Assembly (NCBI GenBank): GCA_016744895.1
Contig: JADGDK010000008.1
Location: 1-48,965 of the forward strand
Direction of reading: 5' to 3'
Length of the DNA: 48,965 nt
DNA from: Campylobacterales bacterium
Lineage (GTDB): Bacteria > Campylobacterota > Campylobacteria > Campylobacterales > QNZT01
This document shows, piece by piece, positions 34,159 through 43,293 of this stretch (its first letter is position 1; each line of letters opens with the position of its first letter). The position numbers were made by a program, and so were the translations under genes. The notes beneath the pieces are model-generated. The model did no database searches and was not told the DNA's origin. It saw nothing but the letters and a program-made list of their open reading frames with translations.

Positions 34159-35082
34159 ATGAAAAAGGTTTTTGTAACTTTTTTGATCTGCTTTTCACTC
34201 ATGGCAGATACCGATATAACAGATATAGAATCTGATTTTAGAACTAAAGTCACAGATCGTTACCATAGACTTTTACATTCTATTGATCGTTATTTTGTAA
34301 GTGATGCCAATGAAAATCTGAGTCATTATAAAAAAATCAGTCAAAATAAACTCTATATGATCTTATCTTTAAAAGATGATGGGGGAAAACTGGAACACGA
34401 TTTTCATTTACGAGGTAGAATTAAATTACCAAAGCTTCAAGATAAATTTGAAATTACATTTAACAAACAAGCGGTGGAAAGAAGAGATAATCAGCATGTA
34501 GATAATGAGTATGATGAAGTACTTAAAGATAATAATTTTCGTGTTGGATTGAAATATCATATCTATAAAGAGTCTTATAGCAATGCTTATGCAAAGCTTA
34601 GTCTTAGAGTGCGTTCTCCTGTTGGTCTTTATGCAAAGGTAGGAATCAACAAAAGTTATTTTTATCAGAAACTTGAAACAATTTTTCAACATGCTTTATA
34701 TTATTATATCCATGACAAAGAGTATGCACTGTCAACCTCTATGACACTTTTTTTACCAATAGACGATCGTTATGCTTTAGAGCAGCAAAATAGATGGTAT
34801 AAAGATGAAGCAGATAAAACAGCAATATTTGAACATTCATTTCGCTTGTATCATAGTATCAACTCTGTAAATAAATTGCGATACCAATTTACCTATGCGA
34901 CGATTGATGATGAAGTTTGTAATTATTGCAAACATTGGTATGGTGCAAATATTAAGTTTCGTCACCATATTAATAAATGGATTTTTTTTGAAATTATTCC
35001 AGAAGTTCTTAAAAGAAGAGAAAATAGTTTTAAGTTTGAAAAGGTGTTTACTGTTAATTTTGGTATGACATTTTCTAAATAA
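34159..35082 (+). CDS. Predicted outer-membrane beta-barrel protein, family unknown
   Basis: The 307-aa protein has a signal peptide ending at SLMA. After a helical stretch (residues 20-60) it is dominated by alternating hydrophobic strands ending in aromatic residues, such as KLEHDFHLRGRIKLP, NFRVGLKYHIYK and AYAKLSLRVRSPVGLYAKVG, and closes with VFTVNFGMTFSK. That pattern suggests an outer-membrane barrel. I recognise no family. It is transcribed ahead of the Spy/CpxP-like set with a 104-base gap and is probably separate. Confidence 0.6.
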   Translation: MKKVFVTFLICFSLMADTDITDIESDFRTKVTDRYHRLLHSIDRYFVSDANENLSHYKKISQNKLYMILSLKDDGGKLEHDFHLRGRIKLPKLQDKFEITFNKQAVERRDNQHVDNEYDEVLKDNNFRVGLKYHIYKESYSNAYAKLSLRVRSPVGLYAKVGINKSYFYQKLETIFQHALYYYIHDKEYALSTSMTLFLPIDDRYALEQQNRWYKDEADKTAIFEHSFRLYHSINSVNKLRYQFTYATIDDEVCNYCKHWYGANIKFRHHINKWIFFEIIPEVLKRRENSFKFEKVFTVNFGMTFSK

Positions 35083-35186
35083 TCTCATTTACATACGTTT
35101 ATATTTTATTGATACACTGTTTTCATACTTGGTTTATACTTACACCATCACTTCTTAAAGTGAAATACAAATTTTTGGAGAATATT

Positions 35187-35585
35187 ATGAAAAAGCAAAT
35201 TATTTCAGGATTGGTTATTATTTCAGTGGCGGCAACTAGCATTATGGCTATGGGTCCAAAAGGAGACAGATGTTTTGGAGAAAAACCTAAAATGTTCAAA
35301 GTTCTTAAACAGCTTGATTTGACAGATGCACAAAAAACAACACTTAAAGAGATGCGTCAGGCAAAAAAAGAGGAACGAAAAGCGATGAGAGAAGAGCGAA
35401 AAACTCAAGGTATCACTATGGGTATATACTTTAGCGATGCTGGTTTTAATAGAACAACTTTTGTTGCAGATGCAACAATGAAGTTTCAAACACGTATCAA
35501 CAAAAAAATGGACAGTATTGAAAAGGTTTACAATGTTTTAGATGATACTCAAAAACAAGAGTTTGTAAAATTGATGCAAGAATAA
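35187..35585 (+). CDS. Spy/CpxP-like periplasmic protein
   Basis: The 132-aa protein has a signal peptide ending near SIMAMG and two LTxxQ-type motifs, LDLTDAQKTTLKEM and LDDTQKQEFVKLM, which define the Spy/CpxP periplasmic chaperone family. The middle is a very charged helix. Family members bind unfolded proteins or sense envelope stress, and CpxP inhibits the CpxA kinase. The start is ATG 35187 with GGAG 8 bases upstream; the frame is open further upstream without a binding site. A tiny lipoprotein gene and a response regulator and kinase follow directly. Confidence 0.8.
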   Translation: MKKQIISGLVIISVAATSIMAMGPKGDRCFGEKPKMFKVLKQLDLTDAQKTTLKEMRQAKKEERKAMREERKTQGITMGIYFSDAGFNRTTFVADATMKFQTRINKKMDSIEKVYNVLDDTQKQEFVKLMQE

Positions 35586-35607
35586 TAGACTATTTTAGGA
35601 GCAGATG

Positions 35608-35742
35608 ATGAAAACTTTAACAAACACACTGCTCTTGATTATCACAGCCAGTCTTTTTACTGGCTGCGTAATAAAGAGTAAACCATTTCCAGCAAAACGT
35701 GTGGTGGTTAAATCACATCCAGTTATTAAGGTTATTAGATAA
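35608..35742 (+). CDS. Small lipoprotein (44 aa)
   Basis: The product begins with a lipoprotein signal ending SLFTGC, with the lipidated cysteine at residue 20, followed by only 24 basic residues (VIKSKPFPAKRVVVK...). AGGAG lies 6 bases before this ATG; an adjacent ATG at 35605 is possible. It lies between the Spy/CpxP-like gene and the response regulator, so it is likely part of the same envelope-stress set. No family recognised. Confidence 0.65.
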   Translation: MKTLTNTLLLIITASLFTGCVIKSKPFPAKRVVVKSHPVIKVIR

Positions 35743-35766
35743 AAAATGGATGATGATTTTAACTTT

Positions 35767-35774
35767 GATATAAT
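35767..35774 (+). promoter_or_regulatory. Candidate promoter of the two-component genes
   Basis: An extended -10, GATATAAT (TATAAT at 35769-35774, with TG just upstream), lies 22 bases before the TTG start of the response regulator. The -35 region is poor. Confidence 0.4.
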
Positions 35775-35796
35775 GGTACTTTTACAGGAGCGCTAA

Positions 35797-36459
35797 TTGA
35801 CACAGATACTTATGATTGAGGATGATCCGGAGATTACTGAACTTTTATCACGATTTTTAAGCCAGTATAATATGCAGGTTAATGGTATAGAAACACCTAG
35901 CAGTGCATTGAATTCACTTAAGATCGACCACTATGATCTTATCATCCTTGATCTCTCTTTACCAGAGATGGATGGCATGGAGCTTTGTAAACTCATACGC
36001 AAAGAGTATGATATACCTATCATTATCTCTTCAGCGCGAAGTGATATTGGTGATAAAGTGATGGGACTAGAATTAGGTGCTGATGACTACCTGCCAAAAC
36101 CGTATGAACCACGTGAATTAGTTGCTCGTATACAGACCGTGCTTAGACGGTATAAAGGTTTAGAGATACACCAGCATGAAAATTTTATTGTCAATGAAGA
36201 GAAGATGCAGATTATCCATGAAAATATGACACTTGACCTCACCTTGGCTGAATATGAGATACTTCGGCTTTTAATCCTTAAAAAGAGTATCGTAATATCA
36301 AGAGACTTTATCGCTAACAATGTTGAAGCAATTGGTTGGGAGAGTAGTGATAGAAGTATAGACGTGATTATCAGTCGAATACGACATAAACTAGATGAGA
36401 GTAATTCTCAAACCTACATCAAAACAGTACGTGGTGTGGGATATAAGTTTATAGGCTAA
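35797..36459 (+). CDS. OmpR-family response regulator
   Basis: The 220-aa regulator has a receiver domain (acidic pair at D9-D10, phosphorylation site D52 in LIILDLSLPEMDG, lysine in YLPKPYEPRELVARI) and a winged-helix DNA-binding domain (LDLTLAEYEILRLLI, then SDRSIDVIISRIRHKLDE and YIKTVRGVGYKF). The start is TTG, with CAGGAG 6 bases upstream. The kinase gene follows after 2 bases. With the Spy/CpxP-like gene upstream, it looks like a CpxR-type envelope regulator, probably autoregulating that gene. Confidence 0.95.
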   Translation: MTQILMIEDDPEITELLSRFLSQYNMQVNGIETPSSALNSLKIDHYDLIILDLSLPEMDGMELCKLIRKEYDIPIIISSARSDIGDKVMGLELGADDYLPKPYEPRELVARIQTVLRRYKGLEIHQHENFIVNEEKMQIIHENMTLDLTLAEYEILRLLILKKSIVISRDFIANNVEAIGWESSDRSIDVIISRIRHKLDESNSQTYIKTVRGVGYKFIG

Positions 36460-36461
36460 AG

Positions 36462-37700
36462 ATGAAATTTAATAGACATTCAATTTTTTTAAAACTTAAT
36501 TTTCTTTTTTCTATCGCACTACTATCAATCACGGCTATTTTTTTAATTTTCTTTTTTATCAGTGAAAAACGCCATATGGGAATTGTCATGGGAGATAGTA
36601 AACATGTGATGCGTCTTATTTATATGGCAAATAGAACAGATATTACAGAACTGCCTTCTATGCTCCATGATGAGGGTTTTGAAATCATGACAGATAAAGA
36701 GAAAATACTTAAGAGTGCTAAAACAATTAAATATCCTAGAAAATTTTTACGACATATGCAAAAACGCTTTAAAGAAAAAAACTTAGAGATTGTGAAATTT
36801 AATTCAAATTACTACTATCATGTTAATTTACCTAGACATAAACTTTTAATTAAAAATAAACCCTATCAAAGTAATTTTCTATGGATTTTATTTGCGTATC
36901 TTTCTATCATGAGTATTCTATTATTTACTTATTTAGCACTTGGCAGATCTTTAAAACCAATTAAGAAACTAGAAAATGAAATTAAAAAGTTTGGTGAAGG
37001 TAATTTATCCATTGATACCAAAAGTGATAAAAAAGATGAAATTGCATCAGTTGCAAATCAGTTTCATAATGCAGTCCAAAAGATTGAGGCACTGCAAAGT
37101 ACAAGAACTCTATTTATGAGAAACATGATGCATGAATTGAAAACACCTATCACCAAAGGAAAACTATCTCTTTCCCTTATGGAGGAAAATAGTGAAAAAG
37201 AGATGCTTGGACGTGTTTTTGATCGTCTTGAGGCACTTATCAATGAGATGGCAGATATTGAACGTATTAGTACACAAAATATTGTTTTAGATATTGCACC
37301 TTATAGTGTAGAAAGTATCATAAACCAAGCCAAAGAGTTATTATACCTTGAAGATGAGAAGATAATCTCAACACTAAATGCACAAAAGATTACATGTGAT
37401 TTTCACCTTTTTACAATTGCAGTCAAAAACCTCATAGATAATGCCATTAAATATAGCAATGATGGAAAAGTAGAGATAAAAGTTGATGAGAAGAGTATCA
37501 CATTTATAAATAGTGGAGATCCGCTAAAAGATAGTTTTGCACATTATGTGGAGCCATTTTACAAAGGAACACTCAATCCTATCAACCAAAAAGGATTTGG
37601 TCTGGGGCTCTATATCGTTTCAGAGATAGTCAAAATTCATGGATTTTCACTATTATATGTATATAGTAAACATAGAAATAACTTTACTATCTCTTTTTAA
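36462..37700 (+). CDS. ArsS-family sensor histidine kinase
   Basis: The 412-aa kinase has helices at about 13-33 and 137-160 enclosing a short periplasmic sensor. A HAMP-type linker (LGRSLKPIKKLENEIKKFGEG) precedes the DHp helix with phospho-acceptor H224 in NMMHELKTPITKGKL. The ATPase has NLIDNAIKYSNDG (N box) and GFGLGLYIVSEIVKIHG (G box). The MMHELKTPITKGKL form is typical of the Campylobacterota ArsS group. It is cotranscribed with the regulator; the end abuts the convergent TPR lipoprotein gene with no gap. Confidence 0.93.
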   Translation: MKFNRHSIFLKLNFLFSIALLSITAIFLIFFFISEKRHMGIVMGDSKHVMRLIYMANRTDITELPSMLHDEGFEIMTDKEKILKSAKTIKYPRKFLRHMQKRFKEKNLEIVKFNSNYYYHVNLPRHKLLIKNKPYQSNFLWILFAYLSIMSILLFTYLALGRSLKPIKKLENEIKKFGEGNLSIDTKSDKKDEIASVANQFHNAVQKIEALQSTRTLFMRNMMHELKTPITKGKLSLSLMEENSEKEMLGRVFDRLEALINEMADIERISTQNIVLDIAPYSVESIINQAKELLYLEDEKIISTLNAQKITCDFHLFTIAVKNLIDNAIKYSNDGKVEIKVDEKSITFINSGDPLKDSFAHYVEPFYKGTLNPINQKGFGLGLYIVSEIVKIHGFSLLYVYSKHRNNFTISF

Positions 37701-39050
37701 TTATTTTTTTTCCTTTAAAAAATAATAACTTGCTATATACTCTGTATAAGCGTATAGTTTTTCATCTAAGACTTTTTGAAAATAACGGTATGCTTTTTCA
37801 TTGTCATTATCTATATAAGCAATAAAACCAATATGAAAGAGTGCTTCAGTTTTTTTACATTTTGTATTTGCTAGCTGAAGTAGCTGATCCCCTGAAAGTT
37901 TCCCTATTAAATGAGATTTTAAATTTTTTTTCCAGTCAGTCCATTTTATATCAGGTGGTAAATTTTTAAGTTCATTTTGCATTGCATTTTTATTTTCCTT
38001 TTTTCCTTTGGCTAAAGAGAGCATTATATATCGATAAAAGTTTTTACTTTTGGTGTCTTTAATATATTTTGAATAATATTTAACCGTATCATTCCAGTTT
38101 TGATCATAAAATGCTGCATATGCAAGATGAAAAATATCTGTATTTTCATTAACAGCCTTAAAAAATTTCTCTTTTTTTCCAACTTCTAGTAAAGCACTTT
38201 CATAGGTATATTGAGATTCTGTGTTATTAGCTTTGTCATGATACGTTTTTGCAGCGTGTAAAGCAAGCTCCTTTTGCCCTAAACGTGAATATGTTTGACT
38301 TAATAATGCATACATATCAAGTAAGTTACTATCAAGTTGTATTGCAGTTTTAGCTTCTTTTATAATTTTTTTAGACAAAGTTGTATCATTAGAAGTACAT
38401 TGATTCTTAGACTCTAGTACTATACTCTGTTCCATATAGATCTCGGCTAACATTGCATGAAAAATTATTTTTTGTTTATCTTGTGCAATTTTTACACCTC
38501 GTTGTAAAGTATCAGTGGCTAAATTATAGCGCTTTAAATCAGCATAGTTTACAGCTAAATTTATATACGAATTGGTAAAACGTGGATTTTCTTGAAGTGC
38601 TGATTTGAGGAGTTTTATTTGATTCTTTTGAGCATCTTTACTATTGCTTACAAATAAAAAGTCAATATAAGAAGGTGGTGCAACATTGAAATTTGCAGCA
38701 TATAAATCTGGAAACAGTTTTTTTATCTGTTGTGCTGCACCTTTATCTTTCATAAACATTGTTTTGCTAAAACTAATATCATATAAAAGCCCTTTAATTG
38801 GTAAATTATTTGGTGCTAATTTATGTGCTTTTTGTGCTTCTTCATACGCTTTTTCTAATGAAAAAATATTTTTATTCTTTAAACTTTCACTATAGTGTTG
38901 ATATGCAATTTTTGCGTGTAGTTCTGCACTTTTTGGATCGTCTTTTATTTGAGTTTCCAATTTTGTGATAACTTCTGTTTTTTCTGCTAAACATCCTTGG
39001 AACAGAAAAATCACAATCGTGATAATACTTAATGTAATGAATTTATTCAT
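37701..39050 (-). CDS. TPR lipoprotein
   Basis: The 449-aa protein has a lipoprotein signal ending LFQGC (C20) and is otherwise a helical solenoid with TPR units such as AELHAKIAYQHYSESL, NSYINLAVNYADLKRYNLATDTLQRG and LDMYALLSQTYSRLGQKELALHAA. It lies 3 bases after the transglutaminase-like gene and is presumably cotranscribed. TPR lipoproteins of this kind act as scaffolds for envelope complexes; the partner may be the neighbouring DUF3857 protein. No catalytic domain. Confidence 0.8.
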   Translation of the reverse strand: MNKFITLSIITIVIFLFQGCLAEKTEVITKLETQIKDDPKSAELHAKIAYQHYSESLKNKNIFSLEKAYEEAQKAHKLAPNNLPIKGLLYDISFSKTMFMKDKGAAQQIKKLFPDLYAANFNVAPPSYIDFLFVSNSKDAQKNQIKLLKSALQENPRFTNSYINLAVNYADLKRYNLATDTLQRGVKIAQDKQKIIFHAMLAEIYMEQSIVLESKNQCTSNDTTLSKKIIKEAKTAIQLDSNLLDMYALLSQTYSRLGQKELALHAAKTYHDKANNTESQYTYESALLEVGKKEKFFKAVNENTDIFHLAYAAFYDQNWNDTVKYYSKYIKDTKSKNFYRYIMLSLAKGKKENKNAMQNELKNLPPDIKWTDWKKNLKSHLIGKLSGDQLLQLANTKCKKTEALFHIGFIAYIDNDNEKAYRYFQKVLDEKLYAYTEYIASYYFLKEKK

Positions 39051-39053
39051 TTT

Positions 39054-41210
39054 TTACTCCTTGTAACCTAAACTTTTTGCTTTGGCAAATGCTTCATCGC
39101 TTTTTTCAAATTCATCCATATAGCCTAAAACAATACCGTTTAAATAATTTGCTTTAGGGTGGTTGGGTTCTAATTTCAATAGTTGATCAAGCTCTTTTTT
39201 TGCTTCTTCATATCTTGCACTATTTAAATAATGTTCAATTAGTTCTAATATTTTTGTACTATTTTTATCAGAATTAATTGCATTTTTAAGCATTAACTCT
39301 TTTGATCGGGTATCATCATGTATATAGTGAAAAACCCAAACAATATCCTGTAAAAGTGATTTAGATTGTGTATAAAAGTGATCATAGTCATCTCGAGGAA
39401 TCTCATTTTGCTTAAATGATAATTGTTCGGTTATAGTTGTACTTGTATCCATCTGATTTTCATAAGAATTAAATGTATAAGAATATAATTTTGAAGATTT
39501 ATTAAGAGGATATTTGTCAAATACTATTTTTTGATCTTTTGAAAAGGCAAAAATTTTGGATGTTAAATCAATTTGAGCTTTAAATCCATACTTGTATCCA
39601 AATACGCGGTTACTTGGTTCTTCTAACCTCTGAATAGGCACTATCATAGTCAATAATCTGGGCATGATTGTATTAAAGTAATGCTTGTTATTGTTTAAAT
39701 CTTCTTTTAATGGTATTGTAAAGTTATAGATGATTTCAAACTCTTTTTTAGGAGTATCAACATTTAAAATTTCAAAGTTTGTTGTAGTAGCAAGTGGGAA
39801 AAATTGCTCAAATTCTTTTTGTAATTTTGTTTTTGCATCTTGAGTATTTACCATAAATGATTTATAAAAACTGCTTATGAAACTTTTTGGTTGTATTTGT
39901 AAATACCCAGATATTTTTTCTTTTTCTTCTTTAATCTCAAGGTATACTTTTATTTTCTGAAGATCGTCAATCTCAATTTTTTTAAAATGTCCACCATGTT
40001 GATTCAGTTGAAAACTGAGCTTTTTATGAATTGACCAATGAACCCCTGGATAAACATTATTATGTCCAGTTGTGTCTATCCACTGATTGTATTGGGGAAT
40101 ATAGGTAATTACGTGGTTAAAATGATTAGAAGAGACAATAGCATCAGTAGTAAGTTCACTAGGATATGTATTTACTAAAGATGGATAGGCTTGTATGCCT
40201 ATTGCTTTTAAAAAAGAAATCATTAAAACTGTTTGATCTTTACAATCACCATACAGATTGTCAATAATTTCATTTGCATTATGAGGAGTAATACCTCCTT
40301 TGCCAAAATTAGCCATAATATATTTTATATTTTGCTGTATATAATGATAAATAGCCTCTATCTTTTTTTTATCAGATAAAAGTCCCTTTGTTAATTTTTG
40401 TGCTAATTTCCTAATTTTTTTATTAGGTTGCGATGCTTTATCAAAATCATAAAATATTTTTTGATTAATAATATTCCAATTTTCCATAGTTGAGTAGTCA
40501 ACTCTAGATAAAATTTCAGAATATGGCTTTAAAGTATTATTTTCAACTTTGACTTTAGGGAGGTTTGATATATGCCAATGATAGATCTTATCTGTATCAT
40601 TCTCCGTAATTTTAGGTTGAGGCATTGCATATTCTTTATGATATAGTATACGATTTTTTGCAATCTTTATGACGATATCAACTTCTCTTACAGGATCAAT
40701 TCTTGAACGATTATTACTTTGATTGGCTTGCCAAAAATATCCTCTAACTCCTCCTGCTATTTGGTTTTCAATTATATTTTTTTTAGTTTTTGATGAGACT
40801 TGAACTTCTATAATACTACCTTTTTGAATAGCTGGTAGTGAAAAAGTGATTAATTTTGTATCATCGTAACTATTATAGTGTTGTGGATTTTGAACCTGTA
40901 TCGCATCTTGTTTAATTTCTTGGATAGTTTGGTCTGGTTGAATTACTCTCGCATAATCCAACTTTTTCTCCTCATAAAAAGAGTTAAATGCTGTATAAAT
41001 TTGACTATAATCTCGTACAGCATCATCACTTAAGATAGCAATTTTATACTTGCTAGTTACTAATTCTTGTGCGTCATCTGTAATATGAATATGTATAGAT
41101 TTTTGCAGTATTACTGCACCTGCATTTTGTTCCTTCTGTGTCGGTGAAAAAGCAGATAAACAAGAAGTGAATAGAAAAAAGAAAAATGAGAATCGAAATT
41201 TTTTTAACAC
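39054..41210 (-). CDS. DUF3857/transglutaminase-like protein with C-terminal TPR
   Basis: The 718-aa exported protein has a signal peptide, a DUF3857 domain (about residues 40-235), a transglutaminase-like cysteine-protease fold with C323 in LYGDCKDQTVLM, H366 in NHFNHVITYIP and D379 in WIDTTGHN, a beta-rich region, and TPR units in the last 70 residues (ARYEEAKKELDQLLKLEPNHPKANYL). DUF3857-transglutaminase proteins are widespread in Bacteroidetes and Proteobacteria, of unknown substrate, often near polysaccharide or envelope genes. The start codon is GTG; a 10-bp inverted repeat spans the base upstream (41209-41218 with 41234-41243). Confidence 0.85.
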   Translation of the reverse strand: MLKKFRFSFFFFLFTSCLSAFSPTQKEQNAGAVILQKSIHIHITDDAQELVTSKYKIAILSDDAVRDYSQIYTAFNSFYEEKKLDYARVIQPDQTIQEIKQDAIQVQNPQHYNSYDDTKLITFSLPAIQKGSIIEVQVSSKTKKNIIENQIAGGVRGYFWQANQSNNRSRIDPVREVDIVIKIAKNRILYHKEYAMPQPKITENDTDKIYHWHISNLPKVKVENNTLKPYSEILSRVDYSTMENWNIINQKIFYDFDKASQPNKKIRKLAQKLTKGLLSDKKKIEAIYHYIQQNIKYIMANFGKGGITPHNANEIIDNLYGDCKDQTVLMISFLKAIGIQAYPSLVNTYPSELTTDAIVSSNHFNHVITYIPQYNQWIDTTGHNNVYPGVHWSIHKKLSFQLNQHGGHFKKIEIDDLQKIKVYLEIKEEKEKISGYLQIQPKSFISSFYKSFMVNTQDAKTKLQKEFEQFFPLATTTNFEILNVDTPKKEFEIIYNFTIPLKEDLNNNKHYFNTIMPRLLTMIVPIQRLEEPSNRVFGYKYGFKAQIDLTSKIFAFSKDQKIVFDKYPLNKSSKLYSYTFNSYENQMDTSTTITEQLSFKQNEIPRDDYDHFYTQSKSLLQDIVWVFHYIHDDTRSKELMLKNAINSDKNSTKILELIEHYLNSARYEEAKKELDQLLKLEPNHPKANYLNGIVLGYMDEFEKSDEAFAKAKSLGYKE

Positions 41211-41281
41211 AATAATACCTATTTATTAAATTAGTATTATTGTATAGTTTTAAAAATTAATTTAAAGTTAGAAATTATATT

Positions 41282-41545
41282 TTATAGCACCATCTTGACG
41301 TGATCATGTGCTTTAAATTGTTGAAATACTTCATGTCGGTCATCGTCATTGTGTACTAAAAGTGAGACATTATGACTTTTATATTTGCCATTTTTGCTAT
41401 TGTTTGATTTCCTAACAGTGTGGTCACGTTCACCTAGAACTGAAGCCGTTACAGAACTTATTTCCACATGAGCATCTATAATGACTTTATAATTCCATTG
41501 GCATGGATAGGTAAGTTCTAGCTTTTTATCATCTAGTGAAATCAC
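41282..41545 (-). CDS. DUF493 family protein (HP0495-like)
   Basis: The 87-aa protein has the ferredoxin-like DUF493/YbeD fold, starting [17 protein letters not shown] and continuing with NYKVI, then [21 protein letters not shown] and the F-xx-F tail. The length equals Helicobacter pylori HP0495 (86 aa). The GTG start at 41545 has a perfect GGAGGG 7 bases upstream; a longer ATG frame to 41581 lacks this and adds 12 unrelated residues. The gene overlaps the end of moaC by 17 bases. Function unknown; YbeD relatives may regulate lipoate metabolism. Confidence 0.85.
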   Translation of the reverse strand: MISLDDKKLELTYPCQWNYKVIIDAHVEISSVTASVLGERDHTVRKSNNSKNGKYKSHNVSLLVHNDDDRHEVFQQFKAHDHVKMVL

Positions 41546-41999
41546 CGCTTTTCCCTCCGCTTTTTGATTCAAGTTGTACATTGGAGATAATCATAGACTT
41601 GTCAATTGCCTTTGCCATATCGTAAATTGTTAACAGTCCAACGCTTGCTCCTGTTAAGGCTTCCATCTCAACACCTGTTTTTCCAGTGAGTTTTGCTAAG
41701 ACTTCAAGTCTAAAACCTGGAAGTTCTGGAAGTTCAGCTATATCAACTTTTACCGAAGTTAACATCAATGGGTGGCACATAGGTATAAGGGTGGATGTTT
41801 GTTTTGTACCTTGTATAGCAGCTATGACTGCAGTTTGAAGTACCGGACCTTTTTTTGTTTGGTTAGAAACAATCATATCATAAGCTTTTTGACTCATTGT
41901 AATGGTACCACTTGCTACTGCAACTCTTGTTGTCTCATTTTTGTCTGATACATCTACCATTTTTGGTCTGTCATTTTCATCTAAATGTGTTAGTTGCAC
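41529..41999 (-). CDS. moaC: Cyclic pyranopterin monophosphate synthase
   Basis: The 156-aa MoaC converts the cyclised GTP product of MoaA into cyclic pyranopterin monophosphate in molybdenum cofactor synthesis. Visible motifs are [41 protein letters not shown] (the GMEALTA region) and the catalytic DMAKAIDK segment, ending SGGKSGDF. Length is normal (about 155-160). The rest of the cofactor pathway is not in this window. It overlaps the DUF493 gene. Confidence 0.97.
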   Translation of the reverse strand: MQLTHLDENDRPKMVDVSDKNETTRVAVASGTITMSQKAYDMIVSNQTKKGPVLQTAVIAAIQGTKQTSTLIPMCHPLMLTSVKVDIAELPELPGFRLEVLAKLTGKTGVEMEALTGASVGLLTIYDMAKAIDKSMIISNVQLESKSGGKSGDFTR

Positions 42000-42112
42000 T
42001 ATTTACCTTCTGTTTTCTTTCATTATATATCATACACGATTAATACACATTTAATCACTATTATTCTAAACTTATAGATTAAATTATTTAAAATAAATAA
42101 AGGAACTACATA

Positions 42113-42637
42113 ATGAAAAAACTAGGTTTTCTAGCACTTATTGCCGCACTTATCTTTGTATCTACAATTCATGCTAAGTCTGAAACGAAAGATGAAGCAA
42201 ACAAAATTGTATTGACTACAAATAATGGAAAAATTATTGATATTAATATTACTCAAGAAGGTTTTGTATTTAAACAGTATCCTGGTAAAACAGTTCTTTT
42301 AAACTTTTTTGGTCCAATGTGCCCTCCGTGTATCATTGAAATGCCTCATCTTATCGAGCTTCAAAAAGAGCATAAAGATGATTTACAAATTATAGCAGTG
42401 CAAGTACAAATGCCAATGGAAGATAAAGCATTGAGTGCATTTGTCAAGAAAAACAATGTTAATTATCCAGTTGTTAATTTAAACGATGCATGGGATATTG
42501 TATCATTTGTCAAGGCAAATACAAACTGGGGTGGTCAGATTCCATTTATGATGATGTTTGATAAAAATGGAAAGTTAAAAAATCAATATATGGGCGTTGT
42601 TGCAAACGAAAAACTTCTTGAAGATATGCGAAAGTGA
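42113..42637 (+). CDS. TlpA-like periplasmic thioredoxin-fold protein
   Basis: The 174-aa product has a signal peptide ending at STIHAK and a thioredoxin domain with CPPC at residues 70-73 in FFGPMCPPCIIEMPHL. The cis-proline loop reads WGGQIPFMMMFDKNG. It is related to the TlpA protein at 10600-11094 in both active site and layout. Probable role is disulfide reduction in the periplasm, for example for cytochrome c. A hairpin terminator starts at its stop codon. Confidence 0.9.
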   Translation: MKKLGFLALIAALIFVSTIHAKSETKDEANKIVLTTNNGKIIDINITQEGFVFKQYPGKTVLLNFFGPMCPPCIIEMPHLIELQKEHKDDLQIIAVQVQMPMEDKALSAFVKKNNVNYPVVNLNDAWDIVSFVKANTNWGGQIPFMMMFDKNGKLKNQYMGVVANEKLLEDMRK

Positions 42638-42652
42638 TATAGTTCACTTTCG
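42629..42652 (+). terminator. Terminator of the TlpA gene
   Basis: CGAAAGTGA and TCACTTTCG form a perfect 9-bp stem around TATAGT, with the TGA stop (42635-42637) inside the stem. T-rich sequence follows. The remaining 177 bases before the next gene hold nothing I can identify. Confidence 0.65.
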
Positions 42653-42829
42653 TTAAATAATTTTACATCCTTCTTAACAAACTAAACTTGATTCTTCTAT
42701 ACATTTTCAATACAATTATCTTAAATTATTTACTTTTTTATCGCTTTGGTAGTTTTTTTTATTCAAAATGGAAAATAATATGATATTATGCAAATAAACT
42801 TAACAAAAAAGACAAAAAGGAATTAGATT

Positions 42830-43273
42830 ATGAAAATAAAACTTATCATTTTATCAGTAAGTATAACCCTGCTATTATCTTTTATTGGTTGTGGTGGGAC
42901 AGATGACACACCGATAGAAAATCAAGCACAAAAAACGACACAGGAAACTTTACAACTAAATGAAGATAACTATTTAAATCTTGCAAGGCATTATTATTCA
43001 CAAAACTCTTTGACTAAAGTGGTTATACCTAGAAATATGCAACATTTAAGTCAGTCAAAAATCAATAAAGATAGAAGTATAGATAAAAATAGTTTCTATA
43101 TCAAATCAAACACATCGGCTGATGGTACAATTGAATCAATGATTATTAGCAAGGGTGACAAACTTATATCGGTTAGTATTGATAATGGAAGTGTGAAAGT
43201 TTCTTTACACAGTGATGAAAAAGTTATAAGACAGACACTTAGTTTAGATGCATTTAAAAACTTTGATATGTAA
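42830..43273 (+). CDS. Lipoprotein of unknown function
   Basis: The 147-aa product has a lipoprotein signal ending SFIGC, with C21 lipidated, then GGTDDT. The serpin lipoprotein at 16117-17391 has the near-identical FIGCGGTSDT. The rest is a small soluble domain with a repeated-strand end (KLISVSIDNGSVKVSLHSD). No family recognised. It lies 20 bases before the secreted two-domain protein gene and is probably cotranscribed with it. Confidence 0.75.
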   Translation: MKIKLIILSVSITLLLSFIGCGGTDDTPIENQAQKTTQETLQLNEDNYLNLARHYYSQNSLTKVVIPRNMQHLSQSKINKDRSIDKNSFYIKSNTSADGTIESMIISKGDKLISVSIDNGSVKVSLHSDEKVIRQTLSLDAFKNFDM

Positions 43274-43293
43274 AAAATAAAAAGGATTAAATT

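Noticed and set aside
41546-41581. Longer ATG start for the DUF493 gene
   Set aside because: The GTG at 41545 has a perfect GGAGGG at the right distance and gives the family's usual length.
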